Part shown: positions 1 through 8,379 of the stretch, one piece after another
Position numbering within the stretch: the stretch's first letter is position 1
How the letters are laid out: each line of letters begins with the position of its first letter
DNA from: Mucilaginibacter psychrotolerans
GTDB lineage: Bacteria > Bacteroidota > Bacteroidia > Sphingobacteriales > Sphingobacteriaceae
Assembly (NCBI RefSeq): GCF_004519315.1
Contig: NZ_SOZE01000004.1
Location: forward strand, 1-64,000
DNA length: 64,000 nt
Reading direction: 5' to 3'
Program-made: the position numbers and the translations under genes
Notes under the pieces: generated by a model
What the model was told of the DNA's origin: nothing
Database searches by the model: none
Seen by the model: the letters and a program-made list of their open reading frames with translations, nothing else

Positions 1-141
1 CGTTGATACTAATTCCGCTAAACATAGCAAGTTATTTAGCTTAAATATACTAAATAACTTACTGATTATCAATAATTTATTAACAAAAAAAACGCTTTGC
101 GAACTAAATACATAATCCTATGATATAAATATATGCAAATA

Positions 142-1431
142 TCAAACGTTAGGCAATTGCATTTTGTTGCGCACGCCCAGCACCTCCAAGATAGCTTTAG
201 CCTTTAACAAACATTCTTCATACTCCCTTTGCGGGTCCGCATGGTAGGTGACGGCCCCGCCAACATGGAACGACAGGTATTTTTCTGTGGAGTTATATAG
301 CAGTGTACGTATCACTACATTAAAATCGAAATCGCCATCCGGTGCGAAATAACCGATAGCGCCTGAATATACGCCACGCTTGCTGCGCTCGTATTGCTCC
401 ATCAGTTGCATGGCACTTATTTTGGGGGCTCCTGTCATGCTGCCCATGGGGAAGGTGTTCATAACGGCTTGTACGGCGCTTACATCGTCGTGCAGCTCGC
501 ATACCACCGTCGATACCATCTGATGCACCTGCTTAAAGCTGTGTATGCCAAAAAGCTCTTCAGCCATTACCGTACCGGGTTTAGCCGAATGCGTGAGATC
601 GTTACGTACCAGATCTACGATCATTACGTTCTCCTGTAGTTCTTTTGGGGTGCTGCGGAGTTCCTGTTTGATGCTTTGGTCGATGGATTTGTCCTCATCG
701 CGCCTGGCCGTGCCTTTTATTGGTTGGGAGATTAGTTTGCTGCCCCGTTTTGCCAAAAAGCGCTCGGGCGAGGCGCAGATGATATGGTTGCCCTTCCATT
801 TAAAATAACTCGCAAAGGGCGTTGGGGATAAGCTGTTTAGCTTATTGAAAATGTTTAGGGGGTCTATCTTAGCATTATCTGCATAAAACTCCTGGCAAAA
901 GTTGGTTACATAAATATCGCCGTGGGCGATGTGTGCTTTTATTTTTTCGACGGTTGCCACATACTCCGCCTTGCTGAAACGTGCCTGGATGTTTAGGGAT
1001 GTGGAACCCTCATGTGGGGAAAGTTTGAATCTCTCCACCTTTTCGAAAATTTCAGCTTCATTCTCTCCAATTATCTCCACCGTGTTTCTATTGATGGTGA
1101 TTACGATTTGTGGAGCGAAGAAGTACAGGTCGGGAAATTGTAGCCCGTCGGGGTTGTTCGAGGCTAAATTCTCTACCTCGTTTTTGAGATCGTAACCAAA
1201 AAAACCCGTGATAAAGCCGGCGTTTTTCCTGCGGAAATCTTCAATTTTCTTAAAAGAATCGCCGGTATTCGATTTGATTTCATCTTTTACACCAATCGCT
1301 ATCAGCGTATCGAATTTTCCGTAGGGGTCCGTGTAGTTGTTGCTGTCGAGGTAGCAAATAGTGTCAAATGTGGCGGCCCAGTCGAGTGCTTTTTCCTTGA
1401 AAATTTGCGGATCATTAATATCGAAAATCAC
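142..1431 (-). CDS. pabB: Aminodeoxychorismate synthase component I (PabB)
   Basis: Converts chorismate with ammonia to 4-amino-4-deoxychorismate, the first step of the p-aminobenzoate branch of folate synthesis. The 429 residues form a single chorismate-binding domain. The decisive motif is PIKGT at residues 237-241: the lysine is typical of PabB, whereas anthranilate synthases (TrpE) carry PIAGT. Other family signatures are DLVRND near 273-278 and GSMTGAPK at 330-337. No glutamine amidotransferase domain is fused or adjacent, so a PabA partner must lie elsewhere. A class IV aminotransferase that could act as PabC is about 13 kb away. The start overlaps the longest reading of the divergent CPBP gene by 27 bases. 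Confidence 0.93.
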   Translation of the reverse strand: MIFDINDPQIFKEKALDWAATFDTICYLDSNNYTDPYGKFDTLIAIGVKDEIKSNTGDSFKKIEDFRRKNAGFITGFFGYDLKNEVENLASNNPDGLQFPDLYFFAPQIVITINRNTVEIIGENEAEIFEKVERFKLSPHEGSTSLNIQARFSKAEYVATVEKIKAHIAHGDIYVTNFCQEFYADNAKIDPLNIFNKLNSLSPTPFASYFKWKGNHIICASPERFLAKRGSKLISQPIKGTARRDEDKSIDQSIKQELRSTPKELQENVMIVDLVRNDLTHSAKPGTVMAEELFGIHSFKQVHQMVSTVVCELHDDVSAVQAVMNTFPMGSMTGAPKISAMQLMEQYERSKRGVYSGAIGYFAPDGDFDFNVVIRTLLYNSTEKYLSFHVGGAVTYHADPQREYEECLLKAKAILEVLGVRNKMQLPNV

Positions 1432-1533
1432 AGGCTACCGGATAGGGAATTATTAACACCGACAAAGGTTAAACTAAGCTTTTTGTTTTCCAAATTATTA
1501 CCGGCATTTTTACTGTTCAATAACGTTGTTGCC

Positions 1534-2010
1534 ATGGGATATGAAATTGCTGAGTACAATAAGCCTGCGCTTGCTGGTAATAGTAAGTTTGCCAAGGTAT
1601 TCTTGGTCTGTTTTGTCTTTTCTTTATGCAACGGCTACCTGTTTGATTATATTGGGTCAACTTTTTTCCCTGGTTTAGACGGTAACCCAATCGACAAAGA
1701 ATCGGTGCCGGAGCAATTGTTCCTGGCCTGTATCGTAGCGCCCTTGATAGAAACCCTTATCTTTCAATATGCCGTCATCAAACTATTAAAGAGGATAGGC
1801 ATACGTAATTTCTACCTACTGCTAACAATTCCTGCTGTCTTATTCGGGCTTAGCCATTACTACAATCCCCTTTATATTATGGCTATGTTTATTGGGGGGC
1901 TTATCATGAATTACCTTTTTCTGTATTGCCAGGCAAACGGTTATAAGGCATTTTGGTGGGTGGCGTTACTGCACTGTTTATATAATCTCTTTGGGATTCT
2001 GTTTGTGTGA
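1534..2010 (+). CDS. CPBP-family intramembrane protease-like protein, degenerate first motif
   Basis: Multi-pass membrane protein of the CPBP (CAAX protease/bacteriocin-processing, Abi) family. Three conserved blocks are visible in order: APLIETLIFQ (family EExxxR), FGLSHYYN (FxxxH) and HCLYNL (HxxxN). In the first block the second glutamate is threonine and the arginine position is glutamine, so catalysis is doubtful. I place the start at the ATG at 1534 because the longer in-frame start at 1405 would overlap the 5' end of divergent pabB; the longer form would add 43 residues, including a hydrophobic stretch, and cannot be excluded. Substrate unknown. Ends at a bidirectional terminator shared with purA. 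Confidence 0.7.
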   Translation: MGYEIAEYNKPALAGNSKFAKVFLVCFVFSLCNGYLFDYIGSTFFPGLDGNPIDKESVPEQLFLACIVAPLIETLIFQYAVIKLLKRIGIRNFYLLLTIPAVLFGLSHYYNPLYIMAMFIGGLIMNYLFLYCQANGYKAFWWVALLHCLYNLFGILFV

Positions 2011-2061
2011 TATTCTCGGTGTAGACACTGAAGACGTATGCGAGCAAGCAAAGGAAAAGAA

Positions 2062-2087
2062 AAAGGCTCCGTTTTATCGGAGCCTTT
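2062..2087. terminator. Bidirectional rho-independent terminator
   Basis: Perfect 9-bp stem AAAGGCTCC / GGAGCCTTT around an 8-base loop, A-rich on the left and T-rich on the right, lying between the convergent ends of the CPBP gene and purA. It should serve both transcripts. Confidence 0.8.
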
Positions 2088-2140
2088 AAAGTTTTATTCG
2101 GTATTGCCAGTGTTGAACCCGGCGATATGACAGTATTACA

Positions 2141-3418
2141 TTAGTGCAATACCAGCGTCTGCTTCCTATCCGGCCCTACCGATAACCATTTTACAGGTAC
2201 GCCCAGTTCGGCTTCCAGATAATCGATGTAGTTCTGCAGTTTCTCCGGTATCTCGTTTAGTTCGGTAATGCCGGTAAGGTCTTCGTTCCAGCCGTCGATT
2301 TCTTTTAAAACCGGATGGGCATCAACCGAGCAGATGTCGTAAGGCATGTAGTCTATTTGTTCGCCCAGGTAATTGTAGTGCGTGCAGGCGTAAATCTTAT
2401 CGAAACCGCTCAATACATCGGCTTTGGTCATTACCAGTTGGGTAACCCCGTTCAGCATGATGGCGTATTTAAGGGCAGGAAGGTCTATCCAGCCGGTACG
2501 GCGCGGGCGACCAGTGGTGGCACCAAATTCGTGACCTATACGGCGTAACTCTTCGCCTGTTTCGTCGTTCAGTTCGGTAGGGAAGGGGCCACCGCCTACA
2601 CGGGTGCAATAGGCTTTAAAAATGCCTATTACGTCGCCTATCTGGCTTGGGGCAATACCCAAACCGGTACAAGCGCCGGCTGCAGTAGTATTAGATGAAG
2701 TTACAAAAGGGTACGAACCAAAATCAATATCCAGCATAGCGCCCTGTGCGCCTTCTGCCAGTACTTTTTTGCCTTCTTTAATGTAGTTATTCACCAAATG
2801 CTCACTATCAACTAGCGGGAACTGTTTAATGAAGTCTATCGCCTCAAAAAACAAAGCTTCGCGCTCGCTGAAATCGGCTACTTCACCATACATGGCTTGC
2901 AGCATTGCAGTATGTTTGTCAACCAGTTTCTGGTAACGCTCTTTAAAATCGGGCAGGGTGATATCGCCAATGCGCAAACCGTTGCGGCCGGTTTTATCCA
3001 TATAAGTCGGGCCGATACCTTTTAGGGTTGAACCAATTTTACCATCGCCCATTTTCTTCTCAGAAGCGGCATCAAGCAATTGGTGGGTAGGTAATATCAG
3101 GTGCGCCTTTTTGGCGATCATCAGGTTATTTTTGGCCAGCAAATCATGACCGGCATCCCTTAGCTTATCCAGCTCTTTTTTAAGCGTGATAGGATCGATA
3201 ACTACGCCATTGCCGATAAGGTTCATGGTGTTATCGAAAAATATACCCGAAGGGATGGTATTCAGCACAAATTTTTTGCCTTCAAACTCCAGGGTATGGC
3301 CGGCATTTGGGCCGCCCTGAAAACGGGCTATCAGGTCGTAACCTGCGCTCAGTACATCAACAATTTTGCCTTTACCTTCGTCGCCCCACTGGAGGCCTAA
3401 TAATACGTCAACAGCCAT
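2141..3418 (-). CDS. purA: Adenylosuccinate synthetase
   Basis: Makes adenylosuccinate from IMP, aspartate and GTP in the committed step to AMP. The 425-residue length is normal for bacterial PurA. The N-terminal phosphate-binding motif WGDEGKGK is at residues 11-18, with FQGGPNAGHT and the GTP-site region near the C-terminus intact. The start codon overlaps the stop codon of the upstream toxin gene by one base (TAATG), so purA is the last cistron of a fur - antitoxin - toxin - purA operon and is probably translationally coupled to the toxin gene. No frame damage seen. Confidence 0.97.
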   Translation of the reverse strand: MAVDVLLGLQWGDEGKGKIVDVLSAGYDLIARFQGGPNAGHTLEFEGKKFVLNTIPSGIFFDNTMNLIGNGVVIDPITLKKELDKLRDAGHDLLAKNNLMIAKKAHLILPTHQLLDAASEKKMGDGKIGSTLKGIGPTYMDKTGRNGLRIGDITLPDFKERYQKLVDKHTAMLQAMYGEVADFSEREALFFEAIDFIKQFPLVDSEHLVNNYIKEGKKVLAEGAQGAMLDIDFGSYPFVTSSNTTAAGACTGLGIAPSQIGDVIGIFKAYCTRVGGGPFPTELNDETGEELRRIGHEFGATTGRPRRTGWIDLPALKYAIMLNGVTQLVMTKADVLSGFDKIYACTHYNYLGEQIDYMPYDICSVDAHPVLKEIDGWNEDLTGITELNEIPEKLQNYIDYLEAELGVPVKWLSVGPDRKQTLVLH

Positions 3419-4047
3419 TAATTAATATTTTGAATATAAGTATTGAATTTAGTTAGAATGTTGCTTTTGATGTTCTCCCATTGAAGATTTTTAAAGCAAT
3501 AAGGGTCAGGTTGCAAATCGGCGACAGCAAAGTAAGAAATTGATTTGGCAACCATACCGAGAGAATTATTCGGATATCGTTTATGATAAAAAGATATCAT
3601 CTGCTCAAAAGAGTATATGTCCAACAGTGCGTGCAAATCCCAAAAGTCCTTTTTTGCGCCTCTGCCTGCTATCGCATTTAGTTTTAAAGCTATTATTTCT
3701 TCAATGGCAGCAAATCTTATTTCGTCAATAACGGTGTAATCGTACGCGAACTTTTCAAATGGATTGGCAAAATCAACTTTAACATCATTAATTATTGTGA
3801 AAAATAAGCGGGCACTTGTTATTCCCTGGAACTGAAATGAGGCGTAATTTTCGTTTAATTTGTCGATGATGCTATCCCGATTGAAAGGATGGTCTGAAAA
3901 TAAATCTAAATCAATTGATGACCTGTGTCCTATTAGTAAAGATAATGCTGTACCACCAACCAATCTGAATTCCTTCAGTTCATCCAACACCATTAACTCT
4001 TTTAAGAGAGCCAAAGTTGCGGGTTCAACTGTTTTTTTATGTAGCAT
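3418..4047 (-). CDS. AbiEii/AbiGii-family nucleotidyltransferase toxin
   Basis: Nucleotidyltransferase toxin of the AbiEii family, which in studied members blocks growth or phage by modifying tRNA. Of 209 residues, GGTAL at 31-35 and D46-x-D48 within the IDLDLF block form the nucleotidyltransferase metal site. A later block, IIALKLNAIAGRGAKKD followed by DLHALL, matches the conserved helical part of the family. The start lies inside the antitoxin gene (46-base overlap) and the stop overlaps purA by one base. The sequence is visibly more AT-rich than the flanking fur, rsh and purA genes, which suggests acquisition. The exact cellular target cannot be read from the sequence. Confidence 0.88.
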   Translation of the reverse strand: MLHKKTVEPATLALLKELMVLDELKEFRLVGGTALSLLIGHRSSIDLDLFSDHPFNRDSIIDKLNENYASFQFQGITSARLFFTIINDVKVDFANPFEKFAYDYTVIDEIRFAAIEEIIALKLNAIAGRGAKKDFWDLHALLDIYSFEQMISFYHKRYPNNSLGMVAKSISYFAVADLQPDPYCFKNLQWENIKSNILTKFNTYIQNIN

Positions 4048-4295
4048 TTAAAATCAGCAGGTTCTAAGTTGAAAATTGCACAGCAAAAATATATCTCTTT
4101 GTCGCCGAGCCAACTTGCATTTACTATTTCTTTCTTTATTTTGTCGTCCCCATAAAATTTTTTAACGGAAATTATATCTTCAAGAGACCCTCTGTTGATA
4201 ACCTTTTCCATTACATAAAGCGCATGCTTCTCGTAGTCGATCTTATCCATATCGACATCCCAAAATGCTTGCTTGCTTAGAACGGGCTTATTCAT
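4002..4295 (-). CDS. DUF6922-type antitoxin partner of AbiEii
   Basis: Small protein of 97 residues from the ATG at 4295; an earlier in-frame start at 4322 would run into the end of fur. It has the DUF6922 pattern: KPVLSKQAFWDVDMDKIDY near the N-terminus, then YVMEKVINRGSLEDI and a C-terminal FNLEPADFKCY. This family is regularly found directly upstream of AbiEii-like toxins and is presumed to be the antitoxin; that role is inference here. It starts one base after the fur stop and its last 46 bases overlap the toxin gene, the tight arrangement usual for toxin-antitoxin pairs. Confidence 0.78.
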   Translation of the reverse strand: MNKPVLSKQAFWDVDMDKIDYEKHALYVMEKVINRGSLEDIISVKKFYGDDKIKKEIVNASWLGDKEIYFCCAIFNLEPADFKCYIKKQLNPQLWLS

Positions 4296-4296
4296 G

Positions 4297-4767
4297 TTAT
4301 TGTACTCTTCTGTCGCAGGCACCGGCGCGCAGTTTAGCGCAGTTACCGTAGAGGTTTAGTGAGTGGTGCTTGATATCGAACTTCAGGATGTCGCCCATCA
4401 TGCTTTGTATCTGCTGTATGCGTGGGTCGCAAAACTCTACCACTTTTCCGCAGTCGATACAAATGATATGGTCATGCTGTTTGTAGCCGTACGATTTCTC
4501 GAACTGGGCCATGTTCTTGCCAAACTGGTGCTTGGTAACCAGATCGCAGGATACTAAAAGTTCTAAGGTGTTATATACCGTGGCGCGGCTTACGCGGTAT
4601 TTTTTATTCTTCATGTGGATGTATAAACTCTCCACATCGAAATGGTCGCTGCGGGAGTATATCTCCTCCAGTATGGCAAAGCGCTCGGGGGTTTTCCGGA
4701 GGCTTTTGTTTTCGAGGTAAGCCTCAAAAATCTTCTTTACCAACGCTATGGTTTCCTGTACAGGCAT
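4297..4767 (-). CDS. Fur-family metal-dependent transcriptional repressor
   Basis: DNA-binding metalloregulator of 156 residues. The N-terminal winged helix is visible ([15 protein letters not shown], then [14 protein letters not shown] as recognition helix), followed by the metal-sensing part with HDHIIC and [10 protein letters not shown]. The structural zinc site has the first CxxC, but its second pair is C-x7-C near the C-terminus (GNC...GAC), wider than the Cx4C of E. coli Fur. Whether it senses iron, peroxide (PerR) or zinc cannot be decided. It has its own promoter box and heads the operon fur - antitoxin - toxin - purA. It lies downstream of rsh on the same strand. Confidence 0.9.
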   Translation of the reverse strand: MPVQETIALVKKIFEAYLENKSLRKTPERFAILEEIYSRSDHFDVESLYIHMKNKKYRVSRATVYNTLELLVSCDLVTKHQFGKNMAQFEKSYGYKQHDHIICIDCGKVVEFCDPRIQQIQSMMGDILKFDIKHHSLNLYGNCAKLRAGACDRRVQ

Positions 4768-4785
4768 AATGTTAAATTAACCCTC

Positions 4786-4793
4786 CAAAGGTA
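4786..4793 (-). promoter_or_regulatory. Bacteroidota -7 box for the fur operon
   Basis: TACCTTTG on the minus strand matches TAnnTTTG exactly and lies 19 bases before the fur start codon. This implies that fur, the toxin-antitoxin pair and purA can be transcribed independently of rsh. A well-spaced -33 TTG is not clear. Confidence 0.55.
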
Positions 4794-4810
4794 TTAATAA
4801 TTTATAAAAC

Positions 4811-4915
4811 AAGAGGCAAGAGTTAAGAATCAAGAAACAAGATAAAATAATGCTCTTACGTCCCTATTCATTCGTCTAACCTCTTGATTCTTATTTCTTG
4901 GTTCTTGACTCTGAG
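4811..4915. repeat. Imperfect inverted repeat of aag/caag-rich units
   Basis: Two arms (about 4811-4842 and 4881-4915) made of degenerate units such as aagaatcaagaaacaag and their complement facing each other around about 40 bases. It fills the gap between rsh and fur and may act as a hairpin terminator for rsh. It resembles in style, not in exact sequence, the gag/ctc-rich array at 14254-14552. Confidence 0.6.
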
Positions 4916-4916
4916 T

Positions 4917-7142
4917 CTACGATGCTCGCTCCGCTGCCACCGAATCAAACCTTTCCACCGAGGTAATGCCTCTTATCTGCAGAATCTTTTTGGTAAGATT
5001 GTTCAGATGTTCGGTATCATTCACATAAATCATTATCGAACCTTCGAATATGCCATTATCGCTATCAACCGTAATGGAGCGGATGTTTACCTTAAAATCG
5101 TTGGATATCACGGTAGTCAGCTTGTTGATCAGCCCTACTTCGTCAATACCGCGGATGCGCAGGCCGGTAAGGAAAGCCAGTTCCAATTGTTTGGTCCATT
5201 TGGCTTTTACAATGCGGTAGCCATAGTTAGCCATCAGTTTGGCTGCGTTGGGGCAATTGGTGCGGTGAATCTTAATGCCGTCACTTACGGTAACAAAGCC
5301 AAACACATCGTCGCCTGGGATAGGGTTGCAGCAGTTGCTCAGCTTGTAATCTATCTTTTGCAGGTCTTCGCCAAAAAGCAGTACATCGCTGTCTTTAGTT
5401 TTGATGCTGCGCACCAGGGTGGCCAATTGTTCGTGCTCAATTTTATCCTGTGGCTTGTTTTCGATCACTTTTTCCGATGCCTGATACTCCTTCAGGTCCT
5501 TCATATCTATGAGGCCCTTGGCTACGTTGTAAAACAGGTCCTGGGTGGAGGCAAGTTTGAAGAAATAACTCAGCTTCTGGATATTCTCGGAGTTGTAGGT
5601 GATCTTAAGCGATTTCAGTTTGCGCTCCAGTATCTCTTTGCCATCTTCGGCAACCTTGCGTTTTTCTTCTTTTAAGGCCGATTTTATTTTGGCCTTTGCC
5701 TTTGCAGTTACTACAAAATTTAACCAGTCTTCTTTTGGCGTTTGCTTGCTGGAGGTAATAATTTCTACCTGGTCGCCGTTTTGCAGTTTATAGCTAAGCG
5801 GTACCAGTTTATGGTTTACTTTTGCGCCAATACAGGTAGCGCCAACATCCGTATGTATCTCAAAGGCAAAATCCAGCGCGGTGGCGCTTAAAGGCAATTG
5901 TATCAGGGCACCTTTTGGGGTGAAGATGAATATCTCATCGCTGAAGAGGTTCATCTTAAAGTCGTCCAAAAAGTCGAGTGCATTCGAATCGGGGTTCTTC
6001 AGCATATCGCGCACTTTTTGCACCCATTGGTCAAGCCCGCTATCTGAGGATGATTCCTTATACTTCCAATGCGCGGCAAAACCCTTCTCGGCAATCTCGT
6101 TCATGCGTTTGGTGCGTATCTGCACCTCAACCCATTGTCCGCGCGGGCCCATTACAGTGGTGTGCAAACTTTCGTAGCCATTGGCCTTGGGCGAGGATAT
6201 CCAATCGCGCAGCCTGTCTGGATTGGGGCGGTACAGGTCGGTAATAATGGAGTATGCTTTCCAGCAATCTGCTTTTTCGTTCTCGGGCGTGCTATCCAGA
6301 ATAATACGGATGGCAAAAAGATCGTACACCTCTTCGAAGGGTATCGATTTCTTCTTCATCTTATTCCAAATAGAGTGGATAGACTTCGGCCTGCCGAAAA
6401 CATCTGCGTTCAAATCCTGGTCGGCCACCACTTTTTTTACCGGCTCTATAAAATCGCGGATGAATTTTTCTCGTTCGGCTTTTTTCTCGTTCAGTTTGGC
6501 TTTGATGAACGAGTACATGTCGCGCTCCATATATTTCATGGAGAGGTCTTCCAATTCTGACTTTATGGCATATAAGCCCAGGCGGTGTGCTAATGGGGCA
6601 TACAGGTACACCGTTTCTGAGGACAGTTTAAGCTGCTTATCTCGCGGCATAAACTCCATGGTGCGCATATTATGCAGCCTATCGGCCAGTTTTATCAGTA
6701 TCACCCGTACGTCATCGGCAAGCGTAAGCAGCATTTTACGGAAATTCTCGGCCTGCAGTGAGCTGTTCGTATCGAATACGCCCGATATTTTGGTAAGGCC
6801 GTCGATTATTTTGGCGACCTTTTTGCCAAATTCCATCTCTATATCTTCCAGCGTTACGTCGGTGTCTTCTACCACATCGTGCAGCAAAGCACACACGATA
6901 GATGTAGTACCCAAACCTATCTCTTCGGCAGCAATTTGGGCAACAGCAATAGGGTGGTATATATAGGGTTCACCGCTTTTACGGCGCATATCTTTATGGC
7001 TCTCCAATGCCATATCAAACGCCTTGCGTATCATGCGTTTATCGCCCTTTTGCAGGGTAGATTTGCTTGCACGCAACAGGGCACGGTAGCGTTTTAGTAT
7101 TTCCGTTTTCTCGGCTTCCAGGTCAATCACTAAATCTTTCAT
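4917..7142 (-). CDS. rsh: RelA/SpoT-family (p)ppGpp synthetase/hydrolase
   Basis: Bifunctional stringent-response enzyme, 741 residues, full length. The N-terminal HD hydrolase domain contains HDVVEDT at 88-94 and upstream H49, so hydrolysis of (p)ppGpp should be possible. The synthetase domain follows (EVYDLFAIRII, GYESLHTT, VEVQIRT), then a TGS domain (IFIFTPKGALIQLP), a cysteine-containing helical region (CCNPIPGDD) and a C-terminal ACT domain of about 70 residues. Acts in the cytosol, sensing amino-acid starvation. The codons and composition are like the neighbouring core genes. No clear TAnnTTTG box in the 110-base gap to the divergent DUF4294 gene on this strand. Confidence 0.96.
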   Translation of the reverse strand: MKDLVIDLEAEKTEILKRYRALLRASKSTLQKGDKRMIRKAFDMALESHKDMRRKSGEPYIYHPIAVAQIAAEEIGLGTTSIVCALLHDVVEDTDVTLEDIEMEFGKKVAKIIDGLTKISGVFDTNSSLQAENFRKMLLTLADDVRVILIKLADRLHNMRTMEFMPRDKQLKLSSETVYLYAPLAHRLGLYAIKSELEDLSMKYMERDMYSFIKAKLNEKKAEREKFIRDFIEPVKKVVADQDLNADVFGRPKSIHSIWNKMKKKSIPFEEVYDLFAIRIILDSTPENEKADCWKAYSIITDLYRPNPDRLRDWISSPKANGYESLHTTVMGPRGQWVEVQIRTKRMNEIAEKGFAAHWKYKESSSDSGLDQWVQKVRDMLKNPDSNALDFLDDFKMNLFSDEIFIFTPKGALIQLPLSATALDFAFEIHTDVGATCIGAKVNHKLVPLSYKLQNGDQVEIITSSKQTPKEDWLNFVVTAKAKAKIKSALKEEKRKVAEDGKEILERKLKSLKITYNSENIQKLSYFFKLASTQDLFYNVAKGLIDMKDLKEYQASEKVIENKPQDKIEHEQLATLVRSIKTKDSDVLLFGEDLQKIDYKLSNCCNPIPGDDVFGFVTVSDGIKIHRTNCPNAAKLMANYGYRIVKAKWTKQLELAFLTGLRIRGIDEVGLINKLTTVISNDFKVNIRSITVDSDNGIFEGSIMIYVNDTEHLNNLTKKILQIRGITSVERFDSVAAERAS

Positions 7143-7229
7143 GTATAGGCTAATATGCTACATAATATCATCAACTTGCAACAATAATTATTATTGCAGG
7201 CAGTTATAAAATAACCGGATAAAATGCTT

Positions 7230-7237
7230 TAATTTTG
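7230..7237 (+). promoter_or_regulatory. Bacteroidota -7 box for the DUF4294-gpx-bshB1 operon
   Basis: TAATTTTG matches TAnnTTTG exactly, 15 bases before the ATG at 7253, which gives a short leader as is common in this phylum. Confidence 0.6.
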
Positions 7238-7252
7238 TGTTCAAGTAAATAT

Positions 7253-7867
7253 ATGAAAATTATTGCTTTTCTGCTTGTATTATGTTGCGCTTGCGGCGGC
7301 TTGAAGGCACAGGATAAACCTGCACCTCCCGTTATCCTTGGCAAAAATGATACCATCAAAACTTTGGCGACAAAAGTTGATGGCGAAATCATTCCCTGGA
7401 TAGTTACGCCCGAAGTACGCATTGTAGATACCCGTATTTTTGCGAGCGCGCAAGACAGAGCAAATTTTTTCCGTTTGCGATACAATGTAATGAAGGTATT
7501 GCCCTACGCGCAGTTTGCAGGCAAACGTTACCGCCAACTGCAGCGCGACCTTGCGCTAACCGCCGATAAGAAAAAGCAAAAAGAATTGATGAAAGCCTGC
7601 GAAATTGAAATTAAAGGCATCTTCAACAAAGAGATTAAAGAACTTACCATAAACCAGGGCGAAGTACTCATTAAACTCATTAACCGCGAAACGGGCAATA
7701 CCAGTTTTGCCATGGTTAAAGAGCTAAAAGGCGGCTTCAATGCCTTCGTAATTCAATCAGTAGCCAAAATTTTCGGGCACGACCTGAAAGAAACCTACGA
7801 CAGGGAAGAGCAGCGCGATATCGAGTCGATATTGGAGTCTGTTCACTACAACCCGAACTATAATTAA
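7253..7867 (+). CDS. DUF4294 family exported protein
   Basis: Protein of 204 residues with a signal peptide (ending near GGLKAQ) and a single DUF4294 domain containing GEIIPWIVTPEVRIVD and a charged helical C-terminal half with KELTINQGEVLIKLINRETG. The function of DUF4294 is unknown; the family is widespread in Bacteroidota. The ATG at 7253 is preferred over an upstream TTG at 7235 because that TTG lies within the -7 box. The stop codon overlaps the glutathione peroxidase start by one base, so the two are translated from one message. Confidence 0.85.
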   Translation: MKIIAFLLVLCCACGGLKAQDKPAPPVILGKNDTIKTLATKVDGEIIPWIVTPEVRIVDTRIFASAQDRANFFRLRYNVMKVLPYAQFAGKRYRQLQRDLALTADKKKQKELMKACEIEIKGIFNKEIKELTINQGEVLIKLINRETGNTSFAMVKELKGGFNAFVIQSVAKIFGHDLKETYDREEQRDIESILESVHYNPNYN

Positions 7868-8367
7868 TGGACAGTAAAAATATTTACGGGTTTAACGTTA
7901 ACGCGTTAGATGGCGAACCTATCAGCCTTGCCGACTATAAAGGCAAAGTGCTGCTCATTGTAAACACTGCATCTGAATGTGGTTTTACCCCGCAGTTGAA
8001 AGAACTTGTGGCGCTTAAAGCCGAATTTGGCCCGCAGGGTTTTGAAATACTGGCCTTTCCCTCCAATGATTTTGGCGGACAAGAGCCTTTGGAAGGGCAG
8101 GCCATAGCCGCCTTCTGTAGCAATTATGGCAACAATTTCCCGGTTTTTGATAAGATACGTGTGCGGGGCCCCTATGCCCATCCGCTTTATAAGTTTTTAA
8201 GCGACAAGAAAGAAAATGGCGTGCTGAGCTCTGCCCCACGCTGGAATTTCCACAAATATTTAATTAACCGCGATGGCTTGCTGGTTGATTATTTTTACCC
8301 GTTTACCAAGCCAACAGCCTCCAAAATCAGGAAAAAGGTACAGCGTTTGCTTACGCCTGATAAATAA
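7867..8367 (+). CDS. Glutathione/thioredoxin peroxidase
   Basis: Thiol peroxidase of the glutathione peroxidase family that reduces hydroperoxides. All four catalytic residues are visible: peroxidatic Cys38 in NTASECGFT, Gln72 in FPSNDFGGQEP, and Trp126-Asn127 in RWNFHKYL. Cysteine rather than selenocysteine is used. The 166-residue length is that of short bacterial members, which generally take electrons from thioredoxin. It shares an operon with a bacillithiol-synthesis gene 12 bases downstream, so a bacillithiol-linked reductant is conceivable but not shown. Starts at a TAATG overlap with the preceding gene. Confidence 0.94.
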   Translation: MDSKNIYGFNVNALDGEPISLADYKGKVLLIVNTASECGFTPQLKELVALKAEFGPQGFEILAFPSNDFGGQEPLEGQAIAAFCSNYGNNFPVFDKIRVRGPYAHPLYKFLSDKKENGVLSSAPRWNFHKYLINRDGLLVDYFYPFTKPTASKIRKKVQRLLTPDK

Positions 8368-8379
8368 ACTATACGCAAT

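Noticed and set aside
1..141. Possible gene or element at the left edge
   Set aside because: AT-rich DNA after the pabB stop, with no ORF, repeat or RNA feature I can support.
3418..4295. Reading the AbiEii pair as a stand-alone mobile element
   Set aside because: No inverted ends, target duplications or integrase; it is joined directly to fur and purA by codon overlap, so only gene-level insertion is supported.
4884..5675. 263-residue open frame antisense to rsh
   Set aside because: Lies wholly opposite a conserved gene, lacks any recognisable motif and mirrors the codon structure of rsh; a shadow frame. The same holds for 6181-6966.
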